A stretch of DNA of 7,225 nucleotides, from NCBI GenBank assembly GCA_964385305.1, contig CAYLOP010000157.1, positions 1 through 7,225 of the forward strand. The letters run 5' to 3'. Shown here in pieces: positions 1 through 6,086 of this stretch. Positions within the stretch are counted from its first letter, which is position 1; the number at the start of each line of letters is the position of its first letter. The stretch comes from CAYLOP01 sp964385305. Lineage in GTDB: Bacteria; Chloroflexota; Anaerolineae; Anaerolineales; E44-bin32. Made by a program: the position numbers and the translations under genes. The notes below the pieces were generated by a model. That model worked only from the letters and a program-made list of their open reading frames with translations. It did no database searches and was not told the origin of the DNA.

Positions 1-464
1 TCGGCGAAGATGACCTTGTGTTCTTTGGGCGTGCTTCTGTGGATAGTGACACCGGTGTCACTGGATCGCAGGTAGCACGACGACTTGGTATGCCCGCACT
101 CAGCTTAGTGGCATCCATCACCGAACTTGATCCGGACGGGAAGACGATCGCCGTTGAACGCATGCTGGATGAAGGACGCCAGCTTGTCCGAAGCCCGTTG
201 CCAGCCGTGATGAGTGTGGTTAAAGAGATCAACGAACCGCGCTATCCGTCCTTTATGGGAATTCGGAAAGCATCCCGGGCGGAAATCCCACTGTGGTCAG
301 CAGAAGAGCTTGGACTGGCCGAACTCCCATCTCCCGCGCTAACTTGGCCGGAGGTTTTTGCTCCACCTAAGGTCGAGACGGAATGTGAGTTGATTGAAGG
401 CGAAACGCCGGAGGAAATCGCCGCAAAGTTGGCAGACCGACTGCTGGAAGAGAAGGTGATCTGA
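1..464 (+). CDS. etfB: Electron transfer flavoprotein beta subunit, 3' part (5' end outside window)
   Basis: EtfB pairs with EtfA to form a soluble heterodimer that carries electrons from flavin dehydrogenases to a quinone reductase or another acceptor. The frame is open from base 3 with no credible start, so this is the C-terminal ~153 residues of a protein usually about 250-260 long; the GTG at 18 is an internal valine. Visible family signs are the nucleotide-binding stretch DSDTGVTGSQVARRLGMP (the usual form is D-x-DTGQVGP-x-LAE-x-LG-x-P), then ERMLDEG, SPLPAVMSVVKEINEPRYPS and MGIRKASRAEIPLW, all in the canonical EtfB order. The last ~50 residues form the variable tail that in this family wraps onto EtfA, ending in an acidic helix. 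The stop TGA at 462-464 overlaps the etfA ATG by one base, which fits stoichiometric coupled translation. Whether this Etf is of the bifurcating type cannot be told, because the N-terminal half is missing. Confidence 0.95.
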   Translation, partial: GEDDLVFFGRASVDSDTGVTGSQVARRLGMPALSLVASITELDPDGKTIAVERMLDEGRQLVRSPLPAVMSVVKEINEPRYPSFMGIRKASRAEIPLWSAEELGLAELPSPALTWPEVFAPPKVETECELIEGETPEEIAAKLADRLLEEKVI

Positions 465-1501
465 TGGCTGAGAAAATCACCGTATATATCGATCACTTTG
501 GTGGGGAGATTCTCCCAGCCTCTTTAGAGGCCATCGGTGTGGCGAAATCGCTGGCCGAATCGCTCGGATCGGGCGTGACCGCAGTTGTGCTCGGCCATGA
601 GGTGGAGGGACTTGCAAAGCAAGCCATCGAATATGGCGCCGATGAAGTCTTGCTGGGAGACGACTCCGCCTTGAAGGAGTTCCGTCCAGAACCTTACGCA
701 ACCGCCTTGTCTGGCATGGTAAAGGATTGCGAAGTCCTTCTTCTCCCAACTTCCGGTCGAACGCGGGAACTTGCAGGTATGGTGGCCGTAGATCTGGAAA
801 CAGGTGTTGCGCCGGACGCAGTTGCCTTCGAGATCGAGGATGGCGCCGTCTTGGTAACACGGCCAATCTACGCTGGAAAGCTGTTGACGAAAGTCGTCAG
901 CCGTGAGCGGCGTCCACAAATCATCACCTTACGCAGCCGTGCGTTCCCTAAGCCCGAGCCAGATGCCGGCAGGAGCGGCGAGATTGTAAAGGTCGACCTT
1001 GATCTTGGGGAGATCGTCACGGAGGTCACGGGCTACGGCGAGACTGCTGCAGGTGTGAGCCTGACGGACGCGGCTATTATCGCTTCAGGTGGACGCGGCG
1101 TCTCGAACAACCCAAGCCTAATTCCACCCCCTGAGATAACCGATGAGAAAGAGCAGGAGATTTGGCGTGCCCAGCAGGGTTTTGCGCTTATTCGAGATCT
1201 CGCTGAGGTGCTTGGCGCAGCTGTAGGCGCAAGCCGTGCGGCTGTCGACGCCGGATACGTGCCGTATGCAAACCAGGTTGGTCAGACCGGTAAGGTGGTA
1301 TCACCTGATCTCTACATCGCTTCGGGGATTTCTGGTGCGATCCAGCACTTGGCTGGAATGCGCACATCGAAGACGATCGTGGCGATCAATAAGGATGCGG
1401 AAGCACCCATTTTCAAGCTGGCTCGCTTCGGCGTTGTCGGGGATCTCTATAAGACCGTCCCGGCGCTTACGCAGGCTCTCAAGGAACGCCTCGGAAAGTG
1501 A
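464..1501 (+). CDS. etfA: Electron transfer flavoprotein alpha subunit
   Basis: EtfA holds the redox-active FAD of the Etf heterodimer. The complete protein has 345 residues, slightly longer than the usual ~315-330. Residues ~3-165 form the N-terminal ETF alpha/beta domain (VLLLPTSGRTRELAG at 91-105, ETGVAPDA at 112-119). Residues ~200-335 form the C-terminal FAD domain: ASGGRGV at 207-213, GASRAAVDAGYVP at 255-267, QVGQTGKVVSPDLYIASGIS at 271-290, GAIQHLAGM at 291-299, INKDAEAPIF at 308-317, then GVVGDL at 323-328. All FAD-contacting segments of the family look intact. Between GGRGV and the RDLAEVLG helix lies an acidic, Pro-rich stretch at about 214-240 that is longer than in common EtfAs. 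The ATG overlaps the etfB stop by one base and has AAGGTG at 453-458 five bases upstream, so the start is well supported. It is co-transcribed with etfB. A strong hairpin follows 55 bases after the stop, so the pair probably ends its operon here. Confidence 0.97.
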   Translation: MAEKITVYIDHFGGEILPASLEAIGVAKSLAESLGSGVTAVVLGHEVEGLAKQAIEYGADEVLLGDDSALKEFRPEPYATALSGMVKDCEVLLLPTSGRTRELAGMVAVDLETGVAPDAVAFEIEDGAVLVTRPIYAGKLLTKVVSRERRPQIITLRSRAFPKPEPDAGRSGEIVKVDLDLGEIVTEVTGYGETAAGVSLTDAAIIASGGRGVSNNPSLIPPPEITDEKEQEIWRAQQGFALIRDLAEVLGAAVGASRAAVDAGYVPYANQVGQTGKVVSPDLYIASGISGAIQHLAGMRTSKTIVAINKDAEAPIFKLARFGVVGDLYKTVPALTQALKERLGK

Positions 1502-1556
1502 ACCGGCTGTTCTTCGAGCAAATGTGAGCGCTTGCAAATCGATACGTGAACTTTTC

Positions 1557-1586
1557 AACCATGGCGCACCTCTGTGCGCCATGGTT
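1557..1586 (+). terminator. Perfect 13-bp hairpin after etfA, no U-tract
   Basis: AACCATGGCGCAC (1557-1569) is the exact reverse complement of GTGCGCCATGGTT (1574-1586), with a four-base loop CTCT. The sequence after it (ACGCTCTTCG) has no T-run, so it is not a textbook intrinsic terminator. It lies 55 bases past the etfA stop and upstream of a candidate promoter for the next gene. A 3'-end stabiliser, a U-less terminator or a protein-binding palindrome are all possible. The structure is certain; the terminator role is inferred. Confidence 0.65.
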
Positions 1587-1611
1587 ACGCTCTTCGTAAT
1601 AGCACACATAC

Positions 1612-1639
1612 TTGAAAGGGTCGGGAACCCCGGCATAAT
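1612..1639 (+). promoter_or_regulatory. Candidate sigma-70-type promoter of the propeller gene
   Basis: TTGAAA at 1612-1617 and CATAAT at 1634-1639 are separated by 16 bases, each one or two mismatches from the TTGACA/TATAAT consensus. It lies between the etfA hairpin and the next gene and predicts a start of transcription near 1646, giving a leader of about 100 bases. The spacer contains a small dyad, GGGT-CGGGA-ACCC (1618-1630), which could be chance or an operator. Confidence 0.45.
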
Positions 1640-1733
1640 CAAGGGTCTATCGACGCAGTTTGCCATTAGACAGAACGAGCACACACCAGTCTGTCCGATG
1701 CAGTGAAATTGTCCACCTACGGCTGCCGTCCTT

Positions 1734-1737
1734 GGAG
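1734..1737 (+). promoter_or_regulatory. Ribosome binding site that fixes the propeller gene start
   Basis: GGAG lies nine bases before the ATG at 1747. The alternative upstream TTG at 1660 has no such site and would add 29 charged, unfamily-like residues ahead of the signal anchor, so ATG 1747 is preferred. Confidence 0.6.
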
Positions 1738-1746
1738 TCTGTCAAG

Positions 1747-2805
1747 ATGGCGCGATCGGAAAATCACCGAATTTCACAAACCATCCTGATCCTCCTCGTT
1801 GGGGCAGGTGTTGGTTTACTGATCATCGTCTGTGTACTTGTCGTACTCCTCGCCGATCCCCTGAACTGGTTGCAAGAGACCCTGTCTACAGTTGAGCCGG
1901 TGCAGCCGAAAACAACTGGCACCGTCGGCGAGATCATCGAAGAAGGATCTCCAGCGCCAACACTCACCGCGACCATCATGCCTTCTCCGCAGCCATATCC
2001 TACGCAAATCCCTCCCGGCAGGATCGTGTATACGTGTTTCAATGATAGGTTTGATGATATTTGCATTATGCAGGCGGATGGGAGCATGGACCGACGTTTG
2101 ACCTCGGAAGCCGCGACGGATTTCTATCCCTCCATGGCTCCAAGCGGCGATGATATCGTGTTTTCCTCCAGTAGAAGCGATCGTTTTGAAATCTATAATC
2201 TATCCACAACGGGCGGTGAACCGGTCCGTCTGACGGAAGGCATCGGGAGTCTCTTTGCACCAGAGATCTCCCCGGATGGCTCGCGGATTGTCTTCACCAA
2301 TGCCCGCGAAGGTCACCAGTCGATCTGGATTATGAACCGAGATGGGACCGACCCTCGACCGCTGACGGAGGGCACGTGGGATGATCTCGATCCGACCTGG
2401 TCGCCGGATGGCCGACAGATCGCCTTCGCCTCTACAAGGGGCGGATCCCGTCAACTCTATGTCATGGATGCGGACGGATCCAACGTCCGTAAAGTAAGCC
2501 CAAATCTCCCTGATATGGGGGGACGGAGCGATTGGTCGCCGAATGGCGGACGCCTGGCTTTTTACGCAGGTCCAACAGGAGATCATGACATCTACATCAT
2601 CGATGTGGACGGTACTAACCTGCGCCAATTGTCAGATGGGGGCGACAACCTGGCACCAAGTTTCTCGCCGGACGGGCTATGGCTGGCCTACACATCCTAT
2701 CGTGATGGTAACAACGAGATCTATATTCTGCGTATCGACGATCCTGAGCCGATCCGAATCACACATGACCCACGACCGGATTGGCAGCCACGCTGGGGGC
2801 CATGA
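1747..2805 (+). CDS. Membrane-anchored TolB-like PD40 beta-propeller protein
   Basis: This 352-residue protein has a short cytoplasmic tail, one hydrophobic anchor at about residues 12-36 (TILILLVGAGVGLLIIVCV and on), a Thr/Pro-rich linker at ~45-90, and then a propeller outside the membrane. There is no lipobox, so the anchor is likely uncleaved. PD40 repeats run from 91 to 340. SPDG-type turns occur at 175-178, 219-222, 264-267 (SPNG) and 307-310, with a degenerate APSG at 131-134. Strands such as IWIMNRDGT, LYVMDADGS and IYIIDVDGT mark each blade. Counting gives six blades; the terminal DWQPRW (345-350) resembles the first strand of another repeat and probably closes the ring on the first blade. 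The fold matches the TolB C-terminal domain, but there is no TolB N-terminal domain and no tol or pal neighbour, so calling it TolB would be wrong. Ligand and role are unknown; binding of protein or polysaccharide at the cell surface is only a guess. It appears to be transcribed alone. Confidence 0.85.
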   Translation: MARSENHRISQTILILLVGAGVGLLIIVCVLVVLLADPLNWLQETLSTVEPVQPKTTGTVGEIIEEGSPAPTLTATIMPSPQPYPTQIPPGRIVYTCFNDRFDDICIMQADGSMDRRLTSEAATDFYPSMAPSGDDIVFSSSRSDRFEIYNLSTTGGEPVRLTEGIGSLFAPEISPDGSRIVFTNAREGHQSIWIMNRDGTDPRPLTEGTWDDLDPTWSPDGRQIAFASTRGGSRQLYVMDADGSNVRKVSPNLPDMGGRSDWSPNGGRLAFYAGPTGDHDIYIIDVDGTNLRQLSDGGDNLAPSFSPDGLWLAYTSYRDGNNEIYILRIDDPEPIRITHDPRPDWQPRWGP

Positions 2806-2890
2806 AGCGGACGCTCAACGGTCGAATCCGATGCAGCCATCAGACTCCTTATTTGGTAGAATTCTAAGAGTATTCCGCTAGGGGTGCATT

Positions 2891-2918
2891 CTTCCGCGAT
2901 GGAAGCGCCGCCCGGCGC
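2891..2918. repeat. Two adjoining hairpins in the propeller-DUF1295 spacer
   Basis: CTTCC-GCGAT-GGAAG (2891-2905) is followed at once by GCGCC-GCCC-GGCGC (2905-2918), both five-bp stems, sharing one base. They lie about 85 bases after the propeller stop and 58 before the next ATG. There is no T-run, so they are a weak terminator candidate; a leader structure or a binding site is equally possible. The remaining spacer (2806-2975) shows no convincing promoter. Confidence 0.4.
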
Positions 2919-2963
2919 ATCTAACTTCAAATAATACATTCAACAATCTGCCAGAGAACCATT

Positions 2964-2971
2964 AGGAGGGG
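2964..2971 (+). promoter_or_regulatory. Very strong ribosome binding site for the DUF1295 gene
   Basis: AGGAGGGG directly precedes AAAA and the ATG at 2976. It is an almost complete anti-16S match, clearly stronger than the sites of the other genes in the window, and decides the start. Confidence 0.75.
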
Positions 2972-2975
2972 AAAA

Positions 2976-3857
2976 ATGGAAAGAGCAGAAAAAACAGCCA
3001 TCATTGCGATGCCCATTATTTTGCTGTTCGCCGCTGCCGTCGCTTTCGCAGGCAGCCAGGGAGGCTATGCTGTCTTAGGCATACCGCTTTTTGTAATATG
3101 CATCGCACTGGCGTTTATCATCCAATGGATCGCATTCATTCCGGCGTTCATCAACCAAACCGAGACCTTCTATGATCTCACAGGCAGTATCACCTATCTC
3201 TCTGTCATTATCCTTGCTGTAGTGTTTAGCCCTTCGGTCGATGCAAGGGCTTTCCTGCTTTTAGCGATCATATCCATATGGGCTGTTCGGCTGGGTTCTT
3301 TTTTATTCAGACGAGTGCGGGCTGAGGGATTCGACCGACGCTTTCGCGACATCAAACCATCTTTTATCAGGTTCTTGCTGACTTGGACACTGCAGGGTCT
3401 GTGGGTCTCTCTATCCCTCGCGGCGGCATTGGCTGCGATAACTTCAAAGATCAAGATCGAATTAGGTGTATTTACCTTGGTGGGTTTTCTTGTGTGGCTG
3501 TCGGGGTTCGCGATTGAGGTGATCGCAGATCAACAAAAAAGTAAGTTTCGGGCCGCGCCGGAGAACACGGGTAAGTTTATCAACGTTGGTCTGTGGTCTT
3601 GGTCTCGACACCCGAACTATTTTGGCGAGATCATCCTTTGGATCGGTGTAGCCATCATTGCGATGCCCGTCCTTCGAGGTTGGCAGTGGGTGACGATGAT
3701 TTCCCCACTCTTTATCATCCTCCTGCTCACCCGGATCAGCGGCATTCCGATGCTGGAAGCACGATCGGACCAAAAGTGGGGTGGCCAGCCAGAGTATGAA
3801 GATTATAAGGCCAGGACTTCGGTGTTGATTCTAAAGCCGCCATCAGCCTCGAAATAA
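2976..3857 (+). CDS. DUF1295 family integral membrane protein (steroid 5-alpha-reductase-like)
   Basis: The 293-residue protein is largely hydrophobic, with about seven or eight membrane segments at roughly 9-25, 33-56, 69-85, 91-110, 132-154, 163-183, 217-231 and 236-254. DUF1295 hallmarks are QTETFYDLTGSITY (61-74), the RLGSFLFRRVRAEGFDRRF loop (105-123), ADQQKSKF (184-191), GLWSWSRHPNYFGEI (205-219) and a C-terminal tail EARSDQKW...PEYEDYKARTS (261-282). The RHPNYFGE segment is shared with steroid 5-alpha reductases and isoprenylcysteine methyltransferases, where it contributes to the NADPH or SAM site. A reductase or transferase acting on a lipid is therefore plausible, but no substrate is established for this family and the neighbours do not help. 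Length and start (strong SD, ATG 2976) are normal for the family. It stands apart, with a 170-base gap before it and a 570-base gap after it. Confidence 0.88.
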   Translation: MERAEKTAIIAMPIILLFAAAVAFAGSQGGYAVLGIPLFVICIALAFIIQWIAFIPAFINQTETFYDLTGSITYLSVIILAVVFSPSVDARAFLLLAIISIWAVRLGSFLFRRVRAEGFDRRFRDIKPSFIRFLLTWTLQGLWVSLSLAAALAAITSKIKIELGVFTLVGFLVWLSGFAIEVIADQQKSKFRAAPENTGKFINVGLWSWSRHPNYFGEIILWIGVAIIAMPVLRGWQWVTMISPLFIILLLTRISGIPMLEARSDQKWGGQPEYEDYKARTSVLILKPPSASK

Positions 3858-4167
3858 AGATCAAAATGTAGGCATAGTGTTTATGGGTAAGCATGAAGCT
3901 TGTAAAAATCTACGCCAGCACAGTTCTTCGGGGGTCGAAACTGAAATAACGAAGCTTCGATCGCCACCGTGATGCGCCCGGCAAACTCCGCCGCTAATCG
4001 GGCCGCATAACCTTGCCGGCGTGATCTTCAAGGAGCATGTCCGAAGGAGCACTTGGCTGGACAGAAGGCTTCTTGCAATATCTCGGAAGTACTGGGATGT
4101 CGATTAAATCGATATGTTAACGAATTCCTATGCACATTGACGGTAATCATTCTCCTTAACCTGCAGT

Positions 4168-4256
4168 CACCGATGCATTTCAATCGAATGACGTATCAGC
4201 CGCATGGTGGGTCACGAAGGATGTGCTCAGGCTGATGTTCAGGACAGAATGCGGTG
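4168..4256. repeat. Nested inverted repeats, possible structured RNA
   Basis: An outer pairing joins CACCG (4168-4172) and CATT (4176-4179) with AATG (4248-4251) and CGGTG (4252-4256), leaving ATG as a three-base bulge. Inside it ATCAGCC (4195-4201) pairs with GGCTGAT (4230-4236) and can be lengthened by two G-U pairs. Pairings of this size arise by chance in a gap this long, so this is only a candidate. Confidence 0.2.
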
Positions 4257-4394
4257 CAAATCGGCTTCATGGACGCCATGCTAAACGGTATGAGAAATAA
4301 GAGGAAAAGGAACAAACTTATTACACCGCAGGTTTTTAGGTTCGCTTCACATTGGTCCTGCATATTAAACCTTGCATGAGCTTGAAAGGTCTTC

Positions 4395-4403
4395 TGCTAC
4401 AAT
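4395..4403 (+). promoter_or_regulatory. Extended -10 promoter of the glycogen operon
   Basis: TGCTACAAT carries the TG-N extension followed by TACAAT (4398-4403). TTGCAT at 4372-4377 is a poor -35, 20 bases away, and TTGAAA at 4382-4387 is too close, so recognition probably rests on the extended -10. The predicted transcript would begin near 4410, leaving a leader of only about 20 bases that contains the ribosome binding site and little else. Confidence 0.55.
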
Positions 4404-4416
4404 CAGGCACAACCTC

Positions 4417-4424
4417 AGGTGGAG
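4417..4424 (+). promoter_or_regulatory. Ribosome binding site fixing the branching enzyme start
   Basis: AGGTGGAG ends six bases before the ATG at 4431. The in-frame GTG at 4419 lies within this site and cannot be the start, so the ATG is chosen. Confidence 0.7.
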
Positions 4425-4430
4425 TCAATC

Positions 4431-6086
4431 ATGTCGAAGATTGGTGCTTTTACCTTTGTTCTGCACTCCCATATGCCTTATGCCAGGCAGGCGGGTCGCT
4501 GGCCACATGGTGAGGAATGGATTCACGAAGCGACGGTGGAGACGTATATCCCCTTACTGGATGCGCTCTACGATGTCCATGAGGCGGGTATCCCAGCACG
4601 ACTCACAATCACGCTAACGCCCATTTTGCTCGAGCAGCTTGCCGACGAGGATGTGCGGGCGAACCTGCTCGCGTATTTGGAAGAAAAGATCGAGGCCGCG
4701 AGCGAGGATATTGTACGCTTCTCGGATTCTGGAGAAGATCAATACCAGTCCCTGGCGGTTTTCTATCGTGGTTTTTATACAGGTGTGAGGGAAAGCTTTC
4801 TCCAGCGCTATAACCGGGATCTCATTGGGGCGTTTCGCCGGCTACAAGATCTCGGTGTCATTGATATTGTTACCTGCGCAGCGACGCATGGCTACTTGCC
4901 GCTACTCGATCAGGATGAATCCATCCACCTTCAGTTGCGTACCGCGGTTGAGAGCTACCAGCGTCACTTCGGTCGTAAACCCAGTGCCATCTGGCTGCCG
5001 GAGTGCGCCTATCGTCCCGGCTACATCACGGAAGACGATCGCGAACGCGCCGGTTTGGAGACATTTCTCGCGCAGTATGGGATCGATCTTTTTTTCGCCG
5101 AGACGCATATGGTTGAGGGCGGGAACCCCGTTGGCGTCGCGGCAGGGAATGCGATCGGACCCTACGGCGCGATCACACGCCGGTACTTGGTCCCCTTCTC
5201 CAAAGTCAAGCCTGAAGAACCGGCCACGACATATCAACCTTATTACGTATCAACACCCGACGTCGCAGTTATCGGCCGCAACAATCGCACAGGGATGCAG
5301 GTCTGGAGTGCGGACTGGGGGTATCCTGGGGAGTTTGATTATCGCGAGTTCCATAAGAAGGATGGGGTATCGGGGATGCAGTATTGGCGCATCACCGGCG
5401 CCAGGATCGATCTGCATGAGAAAGATGCCTATCGCCCCGATTGGGCATCTTACAAAGTGGCGCAACATGCCGACCACTTTGCCAAGCTTGTTGAGACCTT
5501 GCTGGAGGACTATGCTGCAGAGACCGGTAAGTATGGCATCATTGCTGCAAATTTTGACACCGAGCTCTTTGGGCATTGGTGGTTTGAGGGGGTGGATTGG
5601 GTGCGAGAGGTCCTGATCCTCCTAGCACGGTCGGAGGTCGTGGAGCTGACTACAGCTCCGGCGTTTATCCAGGCTCACCCGCCCGAGGCGGTTCTAAACC
5701 TGCCGGAAGGTTCGTGGGGGGCAGGCGGAACGCACTTTGTGTGGCAAAACGCGGATACGCAATGGATGTGGCCCATCATCCACTCGGCGGAGCGCAGGAT
5801 GAAAAAAGCTGTAGAAGGGCATCCGGGGGCTCGGCGGGATGCGCGTCACGTACTCGATCAAGCGGCGCGTGAACTGCTCCTGTTGCAGTCTTCCGATTGG
5901 CCCTTCCTTGTTACCACGGGGCAGGCACGAGAGTACGCCGTCCAGCGCTTCCGCCAGCATGTGGAACGATTTGAGGCTTTGCTTGATTCTCTCGAACGGG
6001 GCGAGCCGGATGGCGAGTTGGCAAGAACGTTGTGGGAGAAAGACAAGGTCTTTCCTGAGATCGATTACGCTTGGTACAAGGCATGA
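4431..6086 (+). CDS. GH57-family 1,4-alpha-glucan branching enzyme
   Basis: It cuts alpha-1,4-glucan chains and rejoins them as alpha-1,6 branches during glycogen synthesis in the cytoplasm. The 551 residues match the size of bacterial and archaeal GH57 branching enzymes (about 520-570). Family motifs appear in order: HSHMPY (12-17), DIVTCAATHGYLPLL (145-159), WLPECAY (188-194) with nucleophile Glu191, and NFDTELFGHWWFEG (374-387) with acid/base Asp376. They are followed by SWGAGGTHFVWQNADTQWMW (428-447), whose Trp429 and Trp438 fit the substrate-binding tryptophans of characterised members. Tyr245, in the Gly-rich loop at about 230-250, is at the spacing expected for the tyrosine thought to favour branching over hydrolysis; that match is inferred. 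The C-terminal ~100 residues are helical (SSDWPFLVTTGQAREYAVQRF at 487-507), as in the DUF1957-type branching enzymes. It has no signal peptide. Its last four bases overlap glgA, so both are translated from one message. An amylase or 4-alpha-glucanotransferase is less likely given the glgA partner and the motif form. Confidence 0.9.
   Translation: MSKIGAFTFVLHSHMPYARQAGRWPHGEEWIHEATVETYIPLLDALYDVHEAGIPARLTITLTPILLEQLADEDVRANLLAYLEEKIEAASEDIVRFSDSGEDQYQSLAVFYRGFYTGVRESFLQRYNRDLIGAFRRLQDLGVIDIVTCAATHGYLPLLDQDESIHLQLRTAVESYQRHFGRKPSAIWLPECAYRPGYITEDDRERAGLETFLAQYGIDLFFAETHMVEGGNPVGVAAGNAIGPYGAITRRYLVPFSKVKPEEPATTYQPYYVSTPDVAVIGRNNRTGMQVWSADWGYPGEFDYREFHKKDGVSGMQYWRITGARIDLHEKDAYRPDWASYKVAQHADHFAKLVETLLEDYAAETGKYGIIAANFDTELFGHWWFEGVDWVREVLILLARSEVVELTTAPAFIQAHPPEAVLNLPEGSWGAGGTHFVWQNADTQWMWPIIHSAERRMKKAVEGHPGARRDARHVLDQAARELLLLQSSDWPFLVTTGQAREYAVQRFRQHVERFEALLDSLERGEPDGELARTLWEKDKVFPEIDYAWYKA

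Larger units (their letters stand above)
3858..4430. other. Long intergenic gap without a convincing gene
   Basis: About 570 bases separate the DUF1295 stop from the branching enzyme start. Short frames exist on both strands (about 60 codons each), but none has a good ribosome binding site together with recognisable residues. The gap holds several small dyads: CGAAGCTTCG (3950-3959), CCGGCAA/TTGCCGG (3978-3984/4013-4019), TCGATT-A-AATCGA (4100-4112), CATGG-ACG-CCATG (4268-4280) and AATAAG/CTTATT (4296-4301/4317-4322). It also holds a nested pairing pattern at 4168-4256 and, at its right end, the promoter for the glycogen genes. No tRNA, CRISPR or insertion-sequence end was seen. Its left part may be the remnant of a decayed gene. 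Confidence 0.6.

Noticed and set aside
477..919. Two overlapping minus-strand frames opposite etfA
   Set aside because: They are antisense to a clearly conserved gene, rich in Arg/Pro/Ser as expected from complement reading, and have no ribosome binding site or family motif.
1236..1706. Plus-strand frame running from etfA into the following spacer
   Set aside because: Its first half is an out-of-frame reading of conserved etfA codons, and its remainder passes through the palindromic hairpin; the composition is not protein-like.
1660..1746. TTG-started N-terminal extension of the propeller protein
   Set aside because: ATG 1747 has a proper GGAG site and places the membrane anchor at the N-terminus; the extension has no supporting site.
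4053..4235. Sixty-codon plus-strand frame in the gap
   Set aside because: It has no ribosome binding site of note and no recognisable residues, and its length is within chance for this composition.
4296..4337. AATAAG/CTTATT dyad followed by a T-run as an intrinsic terminator
   Set aside because: The six-bp stem is AT-rich with a 15-base loop, and the T-run starts ten bases after it, so it is too weak and badly spaced.
3858..4430. tRNA, riboswitch, CRISPR or insertion-sequence ends in the gap
   Set aside because: No T-loop or cloverleaf, no spaced direct repeats, and no paired terminal inverted repeats with target duplications were found.
4825..5616. A 263-codon plus-strand frame within the branching enzyme gene
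   Set aside because: It is out of frame with catalytic motifs that are clearly encoded in the other frame, and its product is low-complexity in Arg, Ser and Pro.
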